From Yponomeuta sedellus (taxonomy: Eukaryota; Arthropoda; Insecta; Lepidoptera; Yponomeutidae): a stretch of DNA of 64,000 bases. Positions 25,490 to 37,400 of the stretch are shown piece after piece. A program made the position numbers and the translations under genes. The notes beneath the pieces are model-generated. The model was not told where the DNA came from. It did not search any database and saw only the letters and a program-made list of their open reading frames with translations. The stretch lies in contig OW203726.1 in NCBI GenBank assembly GCA_934045075.1, positions 17,485,988 to 17,549,987 on the forward strand, written 5' to 3'. Position 1 is the stretch's first letter, and each line of letters begins with the position of its first letter.

Positions 25490-28400
25490 CTATAAAGGGC
25501 ACCCTCCGGAGGACACGGGGGAGGGAGGTGGTGAATGCTCATGCATAACAGCACGGACCCGGCCGTGCTGCCAATGTGGGACTCACAAGAAGTGCGCCTA
25601 CCCACTAAACACCACCTTGGGGCTAGTTTTGGTCCTAAGGACCCCTAAACCGACATCGGAGCGACCCCCTCGAGGCCGAGGACGGGTGCGCAGCGGAGCT
25701 CCCTAAATGAAGCGTCCGCTTAGAAGGTTAGCTACAGCTGCTAGGAGAGAGTAGTGTCACCACAAGCGGGGACACTAGCGGGCGGGGGCTGTGTCTGCCT
25801 GGGACCGAGCCTCTAGTAGGTGGTCCAGTTCAGAACAGAGTTCATCGTGAGGGAGAATACAATAAAGAGAGGGACCGGGGACTACGAAATAGTTTAATTA
25901 AACGAGACTAGAGAGCATATCGCTATGCTCGGCAAGAGCGATAAGACGCTCAGCGGGGGAGGTGGCGGCGCGCAGCTTGCCCGCCAGTTTAGAGATCTCC
26001 GCCAGATCAATATTATTGATGGCAGCACTGATCAGCCTAAGGTCGTCAGCTGTCTGAGACCTATCTGAGGGGGGATTTGCCTGAGTGGCCGCTACGGGCT
26101 CGGCTGTAGCGGGGGGGACTAGGTCGGGGGCCCCATGCGGGGGTCGGTGGGGGGCTAGGTTTGGCACTGGGGCGGCCTAGGGGTGGGAATGCAGGGGTAT
26201 TCAGTGCGGGAACTGATTTCCTCTGAGCGAAGGGGGCCTTGGGAGCCTTAGCGGCGGAGGGGCGGGGGGCACGCGGGCACCCCCGGTAATTGGCCGTATG
26301 GCCGGACTGATTGCACAGTACGCAAGCCGGAGGAACTTCCGAGTCGCGAGTGCGCAAGCACTCCGCAGTGGCGTGAGGCTCTAGGCACTTCACGCATCTG
26401 GGAGGAGCGGAGCAGTTTGCCGCCGCGTGGCCATAAAGCTGGCAGCGGTGGCATTGGCCGGGGTGGCCCCGCCTATGGGGCTTCTCGACTTTAATATTCG
26501 AGAGGCCACAAACTGTGGGAACTCCCGAGAAGATGGAGCGGGCTTGGGGGGAATTGGTGAGTACCACCAAGGCCAGGGGGAAGGACTTCCCGCGGCTGCT
26601 GTGCATGGGATACACAGCCTCGACGGGATGACCCTGGGAGATAAGGTCATCCCTGATGGCGTCCTTGGATAGTTCCGTCGGAACGCCACGAAGGACAGCC
26701 CGCACCTTGCGCTCCTCGGGAAGCGCATAGGTGTGGTAGGGGATTTTATTGAGGGTAAGGAGCTTAGTTAGACTCCTGAAGTTGTCGGTGGTGGCGGTCT
26801 CAATGACGATGCTATCGCCAACATTCCGGGCCTTGGTAGTATGGACATTATTGTCCTTACAGAGTTTGGACAGATTGGTCCATGCGGACTTGTCCCGTAG
26901 GTACACGGGAGGTGGGGACTTTGCCTTCGGAGGCTGGGGGGAAGACCGTGCGAACGATCCTGTCGGTACGGGGACGTCGATATCCATGAGGGGGGGTATC
27001 GTAGCGGGGGAGGGGGGCGTGGAAGCCGCGGGGGAGGGGGGCGCGGGAGCCGCGGGGGAGGAGGGGGCGGCAGAGAAAGCCGCAAGGGAAGGGGGCGCGG
27101 AAGCCGCGGGAGAGGAAGGGGCGGAGGCCGCGGGGGAGGCTGAAATCTCAGAGGACGGGCAGGGAGTCCTTTTAGAAGTGGCAAGCTTACGCTGCCTCTT
27201 CTTGCGGCGAGAGACCGAAGTAAAAGCATCGGTGAGGGTGCTAGTCTCGGAGTAGGGAGAGCTCCCTGAGAGGTCGGACCGCGATTTAGAACGCTTCCGT
27301 GCGTGGGAGGCGGGGGAGTCCGAGACAGACTCGGTATCCAAAAGGGAAGGGGCGTGGGTCTCGGGAGAGACCGGAATAATGACGGGGGCAGGGGGAGACT
27401 CAGGAGAGTCCGGGATCGCAACAGGGGCGGGGGACTCAGGGGAGTCCTTCAAGAAGTTTTCGAGGAACAATTTATAGTCGTCCCAAAGGCCACGACTTGT
27501 CATGAAATCGACGTACACCGAGAGGCTATGTTGGGGTTCCATAGTGGCAGACGGGGCTGCCGGTTCCCCTGCCAGTGGCAGGGGAGCGGGAGAAAAAGAA
27601 AGTTTAGACGTAATGCCTAGCAATTACGTGACAAGAAAATAGAAAAACAATAGAAGCAAAGCGGGGAGTAATACCTAGTATAAACCTAGGCACTTACTTG
27701 ACCAATCCGGCAGGACGGAGCACTCGAACTCTGAAAAAGATAGAAGAGTGTATTAGTATACAGTACGCAAAACTCGCCGGCAATGCACGGGCGCACTGTG
27801 CACGCGAGCGAGTGGCCGACAGCGGAGAGGGACGCGCGATGCGACCGCTCTCGACGCTGGTAAACAAACTGTCAGGTAAACGAACTGTCAGCTATTTGTA
27901 AGACAGAGATAGAAAGATATTCTGGAATGTTCGATAGTTTTGTAGAACGTATTTCTATTACTTTCGATGCGATCTTAGGTACTTCCAGACGATATTCTGG
28001 AGCGTTCTATGGTTTTCTAGTACCTACGATGTCTTTCCGGGTACTTCCCGCAGTTTCTAGATTAGTAAGTAGAGTGGAGAGATTATACGTATTATATTAC
28101 GTACTTGATCATTCGGGAACATTCTGGAAACTTCCAAGAGGTATGGAAAGATATCGAACCTTCTCGAAGTGTGCGAGTGAGATAGACATATATGTAAAAG
28201 AAGGATAGGTATATATTGTGCGAGTGAGATAGACATATTTGCTAGAAAGGGATGGATGATAGGGTTTGGTATAAATAGCGGGGCGCCCGGCCCCGACTGC
28301 GGGGCCGGGCGCCCCGCTATTTATACCAAACCCTATCATCCATCCCTTTCTAGCAAATATGTCTATCTCACTCGCACAATATATACCTATCCTTCTTTTA

Positions 28401-31400
28401 CATATATGTCTATCTCACTCGCACACTTCGAGAAGGTTCGATATCTTTCCATACCTCTTGGAAGTTTCCAGAATGTTCCCGAATGATCAAGTACGTAATA
28501 TAATACGTATAATCTCTCCACTCTACTTACTAATCTAGAAACTGCGGGAAGTACCCGGAAAGACATCGTAGGTACTAGAAAACCATAGAACGCTCCAGAA
28601 TATCGTCTGGAAGTACCTAAGATCGCATCGAAAGTAATAGAAATACGTTCTACAAAACTATCGAACATTCCAGAATATCTTTCTATCTCTGTCTTACAAA
28701 TAGCTATCTCTCTGTAGCACGTAGAATATTCTGGAAGGTTCCCTTGTCTCTACACACATGAGTAGTTATTACGTAATCTACCTGCACCTAGCCTCTAGAT
28801 TATTCTAAACGGTTCGATTACACTCTCGCCGTCCGTAACAGTCTCCCCCCGGCGAAGACTTGTCGAAGCCTCACGATGTAACAAGGAGGACGGCGAGTAT
28901 TGACACTAGTTGTCTGTACATGTCTGATGTCCACTTCGCCGTAACAACCTCCAGGATCCCAAGTCAGATGCTGATGCCAGATCACTTCCATAGATAACCT
29001 TGTCGCAGTCCTGCGACTAGCAAGACCGAGCGGGTCACATACAGTCATCATCGTGCTCAGCATCTTTTCTGTTTCCGCCCAATTGTTACTCCGTGCATGC
29101 ATCTCTTCCGGGATCTCACTGACAACGGTGTCGATTCTCAAATTTTCTTCAGCGGGGTCGCATGAAAATCTCACCATTGCCTCGGTGTGATTCTGTTGGA
29201 CCTTTAGCAATGCCGTCTGTGGACTGGTTCTCTTCGCTGACGATATACTCTCCGATGTGCATGGATTATTCCAACCATGTAAATTGACACTTGCCCGCGC
29301 GTGGAATTGCAGCACCTCATTGGTTAACCGCGTCTCTTCGTCTTTCATGACAAAGCTCGCGACATTATGATCCTTGTGATGACTTTCACAGACATCTATT
29401 GTAGCATCTAGCTTTTCGTTTGCATAGTCTGCTGCGTTCTGCACATTGTGCGCCAAAGACGGAGAGCTCGATGTTCCAAAGATCTTATTTGTCGTCTTGT
29501 CTTGCTGTGGAGGAGTCTCCTTGGCATCTCCTTGCCACAATAACATTTGTGCAGCTTCATCTTCGTACCGCATCTCGTCCTTGCTTGAATCTTCAGTGCC
29601 ATCACTTTTTCCTGCGTAGCACTTTTCCAGGCTATTCTCCAACTGAGTGGTATTTTCCTTCTTTAAGACACGGTCGGTGTCCATCACCTGACTGTATTTT
29701 CGTTCAGTTTTTTCCAAAGCGTTTATGGCACGCTGTTCGTCGGGGTGTGTCATCTTCACAAGTGGTATTGAGTCAACCTCGGAGTGCGATCTTGTCAAGT
29801 CATCGATTCGTTCTAGACACGCCTCTGTCGTGTCTATGTTCTTGCCCACTAGTTTACCCGTGTCACATACGTGTAAACACGAATCGACACTTTCCAAAAG
29901 CGCACGTGGTATAGTGCCGTAGATAACCCAGCCGAGTTTCGTCTTCGAAGCGGCTGGCTCGTCATCTTTTCCTTTTCGCACTTCTTGCGATATAGTCAGA
30001 TGCCAGTTGTCCGATCCGATTAGTATACGAGGTGTGATTGCACTATAGCAAGCTTCTTCAAGGTCTCTCAGATGACTCAACCGCGTCACACTTCCTGGCA
30101 CCATCTGCTGATTTAGCACCAAGTCCTTAATAGTGTACGCGTTCATATCATGCTTTCTTTCCTCCGTCCGACCTTGTATACTAATCTGAATCCGTTGACT
30201 GTTGCGCTCTTGTAGACTATTAACACCACGTAGACTTAGTGGTGTCGTAGGTCCAACTGCTCCAATCTTCTGCGCAATCTCTTCGTCAACGAGTGTCACT
30301 GTCGCCCCCTCGTCGAATAATGCGAAGGTGCTCACCTCTCCTGCTGGCCCGCTGATTTTCACTGGGCAGACTTTCAATATTACTTTCTGCTGGGCTTGAC
30401 TTCTCGACCCAGCAGCAAGTACTGCTACACTCTCCGAAGCAGCAGTCACGTTGCCTTCGTTCCCAGGCGTCGCCGTCCCTGATGCTGTATAGGGTTCAAC
30501 ATGCAGAAGCGGGTGATGAGGACGCGTGCAGCCATTTATATTGCAAGTCTTGACCTTGCAATCAGTCCTTTTATGTCGCTTGCTTATGCATTTGAAGCAA
30601 GCGTTCAGCTTCTTTACAAAGTCCCATCGTGCGTTGACACTCATATCACAAAACTTTTTGCACTTGGGTAACTGGTGGTTCTCACCGCAGCCCAAACATG
30701 GCTGACGTGCCTCCTCGATGGTAGCCAGCACAGTTTCTTTTCTAAATCGTGGCTTCAGCTGTAAAGCCACTTTAAATCCAGGTCTATCTTCTCTTGCCAC
30801 ATGTGTCTGTGTGAACATATTAGAGTCCCGGATGTAACGCAGAGTTATGTTGGCTTCTCTCATGAGGAACTCCGACAAGATAACCAATTCAGGTTCCGAT
30901 TGGTCTCGATGGTCATAGGCATAATCTGCCCATCGCATCTTTGTGCACGGGGTCAGCTTCTCTATGATCTCTTGAACCAGCATAGGATTTTGGATGTGGC
31001 CTCTGTCGTCTAAGTTCTTCAATATGCAGACAATGTTCTTCACTCTCACTGCAAAGCTATTCAACTCTGGCGCTGTGTCGTTCAACCGAGGTAGACACTT
31101 GATATCGCGAAGTGCTTGTCCGATGATTATCTCTGGCCTACCAAAGCTCTGTTCCAAAGTCTTCATAATCTCATCAGGACTTGCAGAAGTGTACAGTAGC
31201 GCGGCTACGGCCTCCTTCGCAATACCACGCAAACTATTGCGAAGTCTCGCCACGTTTTCCGCAGGTGGTATGTTGTACAATGCGGTTGTCTCCCGCATGG
31301 CAGCCTTAAAAGGTAGCCATTCAAACGGAGCTCCCGAGAAAATCGGTAGCTCGAGAGCCTGGCGAGGTGGTGGCCTGTCCCGGGCTAGCTTCTCAATTGC

Positions 31401-34400
31401 AGCTGCTAGCCGGTCCATGCTGTCTTCTCCACGTCGACAATGTCCTTTGTCCGGAGATCGATTGCGATCTCGGTAGATCTCTCTTTCACACTCGGCTTCT
31501 GGGCCCACGGTTCTGCGGGGCGCGGGGAGGGAGCATTCCACGATTTGCTCTCTCCATTCTGGAGCTGGCTCCACACGTACATCGCGCGCCAGGTACTCTC
31601 CTCGTTCAGTCTTCGAACGAGGCAGAGGTTCCAGTTGGTAGTCGTGGGCGATACCCGCCCGTTCTCGCCGGGTAGCTCCCGATCCCACGGGTATGCGATC
31701 GGCATCCCGGTGGAGCAAGTCGGCGATGGCAGGTTCGCGTGCGAATCCACGAAACGTACCTTCTGACGTATCCACGATGGCAGCAGGCTCCCCCCGTCGT
31801 TCTAGAAGGGCACGTGCAGAAGTTTTAGCTTGAGTCGGCGCTGACTGCTGGAGCCACATATCCACATGATCTGTGATGGTCGGCTCGTCGTCGTCCTCAT
31901 CATACTGCTCCGGCTCTTCAATCTTCGAGAGACTCAATTCCAATCGCTTCTTCACCAGTGCAGCTTCGGTTTCCAGTTGCTTGCGTCTTAACTCAGCTTC
32001 AGCTTCAATCTTCAACTGCTTGTTTTTTATCTCGGCTAGTCGAATTTCTGCTTCAAGCTCAGCCTGACAGATGCGGGTCCGTGCGCTAGCAGACGATCGG
32101 CCTGAGCGCACACTGCGTCTGTCCGAAGACAAGGCTGACGATAACGATGCCTGATGACTAACCGCAGACTCTGTGACGTCACGCGATCGCCCGACAGGAA
32201 CGTTCCCCCCATCGGTCGTAACGTCAGTCTCGACGGCTGTGTCCTCACGTAGTTTCTTCAAACTCCGCGTCGTCATTCTCGAACTTTCCATAGCTTTCGC
32301 AGATTCCTTATCCGGCTCGAAGGACCAAACTTTAATGGACTGTATAAAAATGCGTTTAACTTTCCAAACTATCCGTTTATTAATCTTCAATCACAGTTCA
32401 ATTCGCTTTTCTTACAACTTTTCAACTTTACTTGATCGTTAGTATTTATCACTTCTCAATTATCAACTGTCAAATATCAACTGACTGCGGGGCCGGGCGC
32501 CCCGCTATTTATACCAAACCCTATCATCCATCCCTTTCTAGCAAATATGTCTATCTCACTCGCACAATATATACCTATCCTTCTTTTACATATATGTCTA
32601 TCTCACTCGCACACTTCGAGAAGGTTCGATATCTTTCCATACCTCTTGGAAGTTTCCAGAATGTTCCCGAATGATCAAGTACGTAATATAATACGTATAA
32701 TCTCTCCACTCTACTTACTAATCTAGAAACTGCGGGAAGTACCCGGAAAGACATCGTAGGTACTAGAAAACCATAGAACGCTCCAGAATATCGTCTGGAA
32801 GTACCTAAGATCGCATCGAAAGTAATAGAAATACGTTCTACAAAACTATCGAACATTCCAGAATATCTTTCTATCTCTGTCTTACAAATAGCTATCTCTC
32901 TGTAGCACGTAGAATATTCTGGAAGGTTCCCTTGTCTCTACACACATGAGTAGTTATTACGTAATCTACCTGCACCTAGCCTCTAGATTATTCTAAACGG
33001 TTCGATTACACTCTCGCCGTCCGTAACAGTGGGGGTATTAATATTTTTATCTATCTATTTTCTTATTATTATTATATATAAAAATAGAATCTTCCTTTTT
33101 GGTACAGAACCTTAAAAAAATCAAAATTATGATAGTGGTTCAAGTGCAAATAAATTAATAAGTGAACTTACTTTTTGACGCTTTTTGCGTGGTGAATTTA
33201 TCTCTTTCAAAGGTTGTCTAGACGCGCCAGGCTGTGATTCCATAATTAAAATGAACAACTACTCACAATAACAGCAAAAATCAACAAGAAAACTAACAGT
33301 AACGGATTAAAAAAACCATTAAACTTAATAAATACGGAAACGATAAAATACGTATCACTTCGAACGCAATCTAAACAGGAATTTCACAGATTAAAAAGAA
33401 CAAAGTGATGGACCAAATATTGACAACTGCGGTACTGAATGTTTTCCTGTATCAAGAAACACGCAACGACAGCTGTCATCGACCAACTGACGCCATTACT
33501 GCGCAAGTGTGACAAGGACAGAGATAATAATCGCTCGCTATCGCAATGTAACTCAGTACGGTCCGTTTGTTTACATTCTTTATGTCCTCTCATTGTCGTT
33601 ACTTTAAAATAACACATAGGCTACTTTTAAATGAAAATTTTTAAATAGAAATCGAATCTCCAGAGTGCGGAAATTCGCGGGGATAGCTGTGAGAATATAA
33701 ATTATGCTCAGCAATTAAAGTTTATTGCTTATATCAAATTAATAGGTTTTGTATTAAATTAAGATTATATTTTTAAGTAGGACGGAGGAAATCTGGTCTC
33801 TGCTCGTGGCGTGGCCAATGTTGTTAGCTAATTATGGGCCACATTTTATTCTTATTGAACACGTCGATAGATAAACTACAGTTAGTATTTTACTCAAGTT
33901 ATGGAGGAAATGTCGAATTTTAATTTTTGTCAGTAACTTTTCTATCCATAGATTATTTATAGGAAATTACCTGTACCTACCTTTGTTTCTCCCCAGTTGG
34001 TGACGGAACCGGGCCTCGCAGACGCGCGATGGGGCAACGCACTCTCAGCCCGCCTAGTGCTTCTAGGGGCGTGGGCCGAGCGCCAAGGTCTCGAGTTGGC
34101 TGCCGACTGCCATCTGGCGAGGAGTCATCAGGCTGGTGAGTTCTAGATCTCTTTCGCCTGGCTGGTGATATGAGCCGGGTTTAGTTGGCGCGCAATGGGG
34201 CAATGCACTCTCAGCCCGCCTGGGCTGTCGGGGGCGTGGATGAAAAGACAGGGTTTTGAATTGGCTGCCGAATGGCAGCCCGCAGGCCGCTAAGTTTGGA
34301 ACTTTTCCATATAATTAGTGACAAAGCCGAGTTCAGCAGTCGTACTGAATACATCTATTTCTCCTTCGATTAACGTCGTATGGCTGGATTTTTTCTCTAG

Positions 34401-37400
34401 AGCTATACCGGTCGCCATACAGTACGCTCGACTGACGTATGCGACCGATGTCAGCGTATGAAGAATTCAAACCTGTAGAGACCGCTCTACAGGCTCCTCT
34501 TACTTTGGTGACCAACACATGATAGAGAACACATGTTTTGGGTAAGTTTATGACGAATGTGATACCGTTTACGAACTTCTAAAGTCTATGAAAATTCAAA
34601 CAAGTTCTAAGCATCCGTTAAAATTATTAATTTTGATTTATCTGAAATAAAATATTAATATTATTAAAAATGTGGCGTTTGGTAAATATTATTCAAAAAT
34701 GAGCGAAAGATACAAATCCTGTAAAAATTCTTAACATCAAATATCTCAAAAAAGTGACTATTGACGTTTCGCCCAGCTCTCTTGATACAGGGCGAGTACC
34801 GTATCTGTCGCGAATAGAACTACAAAACTGTCTGTATTGACGTTTTCGCGCTCCCGTCTGCCACCCGCCTGGTCCAGGTCGAGTGCAGTATCTGTCCCTA
34901 ATATTCTGCAAAAGTGTGTGTATTGACGTGTCCCCCCTCCCGTCCGCAGCGCGCCTGATCCAGGGCGAGTACCGCAGCGCGGAGGAGGCGCGCGCGGCGC
35001 TGGCGGCGTGCTTCAAGCTGAACTCGGTGCAGGTGCGCGCGCTGCTGACGTCACTGGCGCCGCCCGACGTCGTGGAGGCGGCCGTCGCGCATGCGCGCTC
35101 GCTCGCCGACGAGCTGTACCGGGCCGACGGCAGAGAGGTGACTTTGATTATTTTCTCAGGCATAGAGTCACTAGTAATCAGCGTGAACACGAATCGAAGC
35201 CGAATGGGATGTTGGTGCGTGTTTACACGCTGTTGATTTTACTGGTGCCGTCCGACGTCGTGGAGAGTGCCGCTGCGCATTCTGACGAACTGTACCGGGC
35301 TGATGGCAGAGATAATAAACAGATTATTGATAATTGCTGTCGAATTGGCCGACAGATACTTGACCAAATGACTATGAATTCGTTTGGACGTAATTCGTGT
35401 TTTATTAGCGTGATACAACTAGAATTTTTAGGTCTGTAGTCGAATTAAGAAGAGGTGCTCGTGGCCTTGTGGATCCAAGTGATTGAAATCAATCACTTAA
35501 GCAACAACAGGCTCGATCAGATTCTGGATGAGTAACCATTTAGTGACTACAGCTAGTGGCATTTTTTCCGAGCGCTTCCGAGCTTCCCAAGGCACGTTAA
35601 GCCGTCGGTGCCGGCTGTCACGTAACGTCAGTTGTTAAACCCTGTCCGAGGCCTTACGGGCGGCTCAGTAACTTTCGACAGTAAGGCCCGCCACCGTCTT
35701 ACATTCGCCCCCGTGGTGAACCTTCCTGCGACGCAGGAGGAGACCCGTGCCCCAGCAGTGTGGACATACAGAGGGTCGATATCACGAACGGACCCTTCCC
35801 CCAGATAACCCTGGAGGAGAGCACGTGGCTGGGCGTTGGGCTGCTGATCCCGGGCGACGGGTTCAGCGCGGAGGTGGTCCGCGGCGTGCCGCCCGGGCTG
35901 GCCGAGTTCGTGGCGCCGCTGCAGCGCGGCGGCCTGTGCCGCCTGGCGCACCAGCCGCACGCCGCCGGCGTCTGGACCGTCTACACCGCCGGCTACGGCG
36001 CCGGCCGCCGCCGCGCGCCCGAGCCGCGCGTGCACATCATACAGCTCAGCAAGAATACTAACGGGATGGGGCTCAGCATCGTCGCGGCTAAGGTGAGTGG
36101 TTAGTGTACAGCCGGCTACGGCGTCAGTCGGAGCCACGCGTTCACATCATACAACTCAGCAAGAATAGTAATGGGATGGGGCTCAGCATTGTAGCGGCTA
36201 AGGTGAGTGGTTAAAGTTACACCGCCGGCTACAGCGCTCGCATGTGTCAGGCGTGCACATCAAACAGCTCAGCAAGAATACTAACGGTATGGGGCTCAGC
36301 ACTGTCGCGGCTAAGGTGAGTGGTTAGTGTACAGCCGGCTACGGCGTCAGTCGGAGCCACGCGTTCACATCATACAACTCAGCAAGAATAGTAATGGGAT
36401 GGGGCTCAGCATTGTAGCGGCTAAGGTGAGTGGTTAAAGTTACACCGCCGGCTACAGCGCTCGCATGTGTCAGGCGTGCACATCAAACAGCTCAGCAAGA
36501 ATACTAACGGTATGGGGCTCAGCATTGTCGCGGCTAAGGTGAGTGGTTAAAGTTACACCGCCGGCTACAGCGCTCGCATGAGCCAGGCGTGCACATCATA
36601 CAGCTCAGCAAGAATACCTACGGGATGGGGCTCAGCATCGTCGCGGCTAAGGTGAGTACAGTGTACAGCCGGCTACGGCGCCAGCCCGAGCCGCGCGTGC
36701 ACATCATACAGCTCAGCAAGAATACTAACGGGATGGGGCTCAGCATTGTCGCGGCTAAGGTGAGTGGTTAAAGTTACACCGCCGGCTACAGCGCTCGCAT
36801 GAGCCAGGCGTGCACATCATACAGCTCAGCAAGAATACCAACGGGATGGGGCTCAGCATCGTCGCGGCTAAGGTGAGTACATTGTACAGCCGGCTACGGC
36901 GCCAGCCCGAGCCGCGCGTGCACATCATACAACTTAGCAAGAATAGTAACGGGATGGGGCTCAGCATTGTAGCGGCTAAGGTGAGTGGTTAAAGTTTCAC
37001 CGCCGGCTACAGCGCTCGCATGTGTCAGGCGTGCACATCATACAGCTCAGCAAGAATACCAACGGGATGGGGCTCAGCATCGTCGCGGCTAAGGTGAGTA
37101 CATTGTACAGCCGGCTACGGCGCCAGCCCGAGCCGCGCGTGCACATCATACAACTTAGCAAGAATAGTAACGGGATGGGGCTCAGCATTGTAGCGGCTAA
37201 GGTGAGTGGTTAAAGTTTCACCGCCGGCTACAGCGCTCGCATGTGTCAGGCGTGCACATCATACAGCTCAGCAAGAATACTAACGGTATGGGGCTCAGCT
37301 TCGTCGCGGCTAAGGTGAGTGGTTAAAGTTTCACCGCCGGCTACAACGCTGGGCGGCGGCGGCAGCCCAAGCCGCGCGTATATGTGGGGATTTATATTTT

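Larger units (their letters stand above)
25274..33033 (-). mobile_element. BEL/Pao LTR retrotransposon, nonautonomous, split by a LINE
   Basis: GTGGG target duplications are at 25274-25278 and 33029-33033. The 5' LTR (minus orientation) is 32331-33028 (698 bp). The 3' LTR is in two parts, 28295-28840 and 25279-25440, separated by a LINE insertion. The LTR starts TGTTACGGACGG, has TATAAATAG (near 28317-28325) and AATAAA (32376-32381). After the LTR comes TTTGGTCCTTCGAGCCGG, a likely primer-binding region. A purine tract precedes the 3' LTR. LTR copies look identical by eye, so the insertion is young. It lies in the short intron of the DDE transposon. Confidence 0.85.

Noticed and set aside
26749..27620. 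Long plus-strand and other-frame ORFs over the LINE ORF1
   Set aside because: High-GC proline/glycine-rich shadows of the minus-strand ORF1.
27698..28295. LTR-mediated capture of a LINE transcript (template switching in a BEL particle)
   Set aside because: Considered, but the 10-mer gactgcgggg flanking the insertion and the poly(A) position fit an ordinary LINE insertion into the 3' LTR with a foldback better.
27927..28668. Identical 93-codon ORF in three places (27927, 28387, 32575)
   Set aside because: All three are inside copies of the BEL LTR; the repetition follows from LTR identity and the palindrome, and the ORF resembles no protein I know.
36589..37213. Short ORFs within the PDZ-loop array as separate small genes
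   Set aside because: They are read-through of duplicated exon ends; no acceptor or start context supports independent expression.
36093..37400. CRISPR-like array of regular repeats and spacers
   Set aside because: The genome is eukaryotic and both repeat and spacer derive from the adjoining exon and intron.
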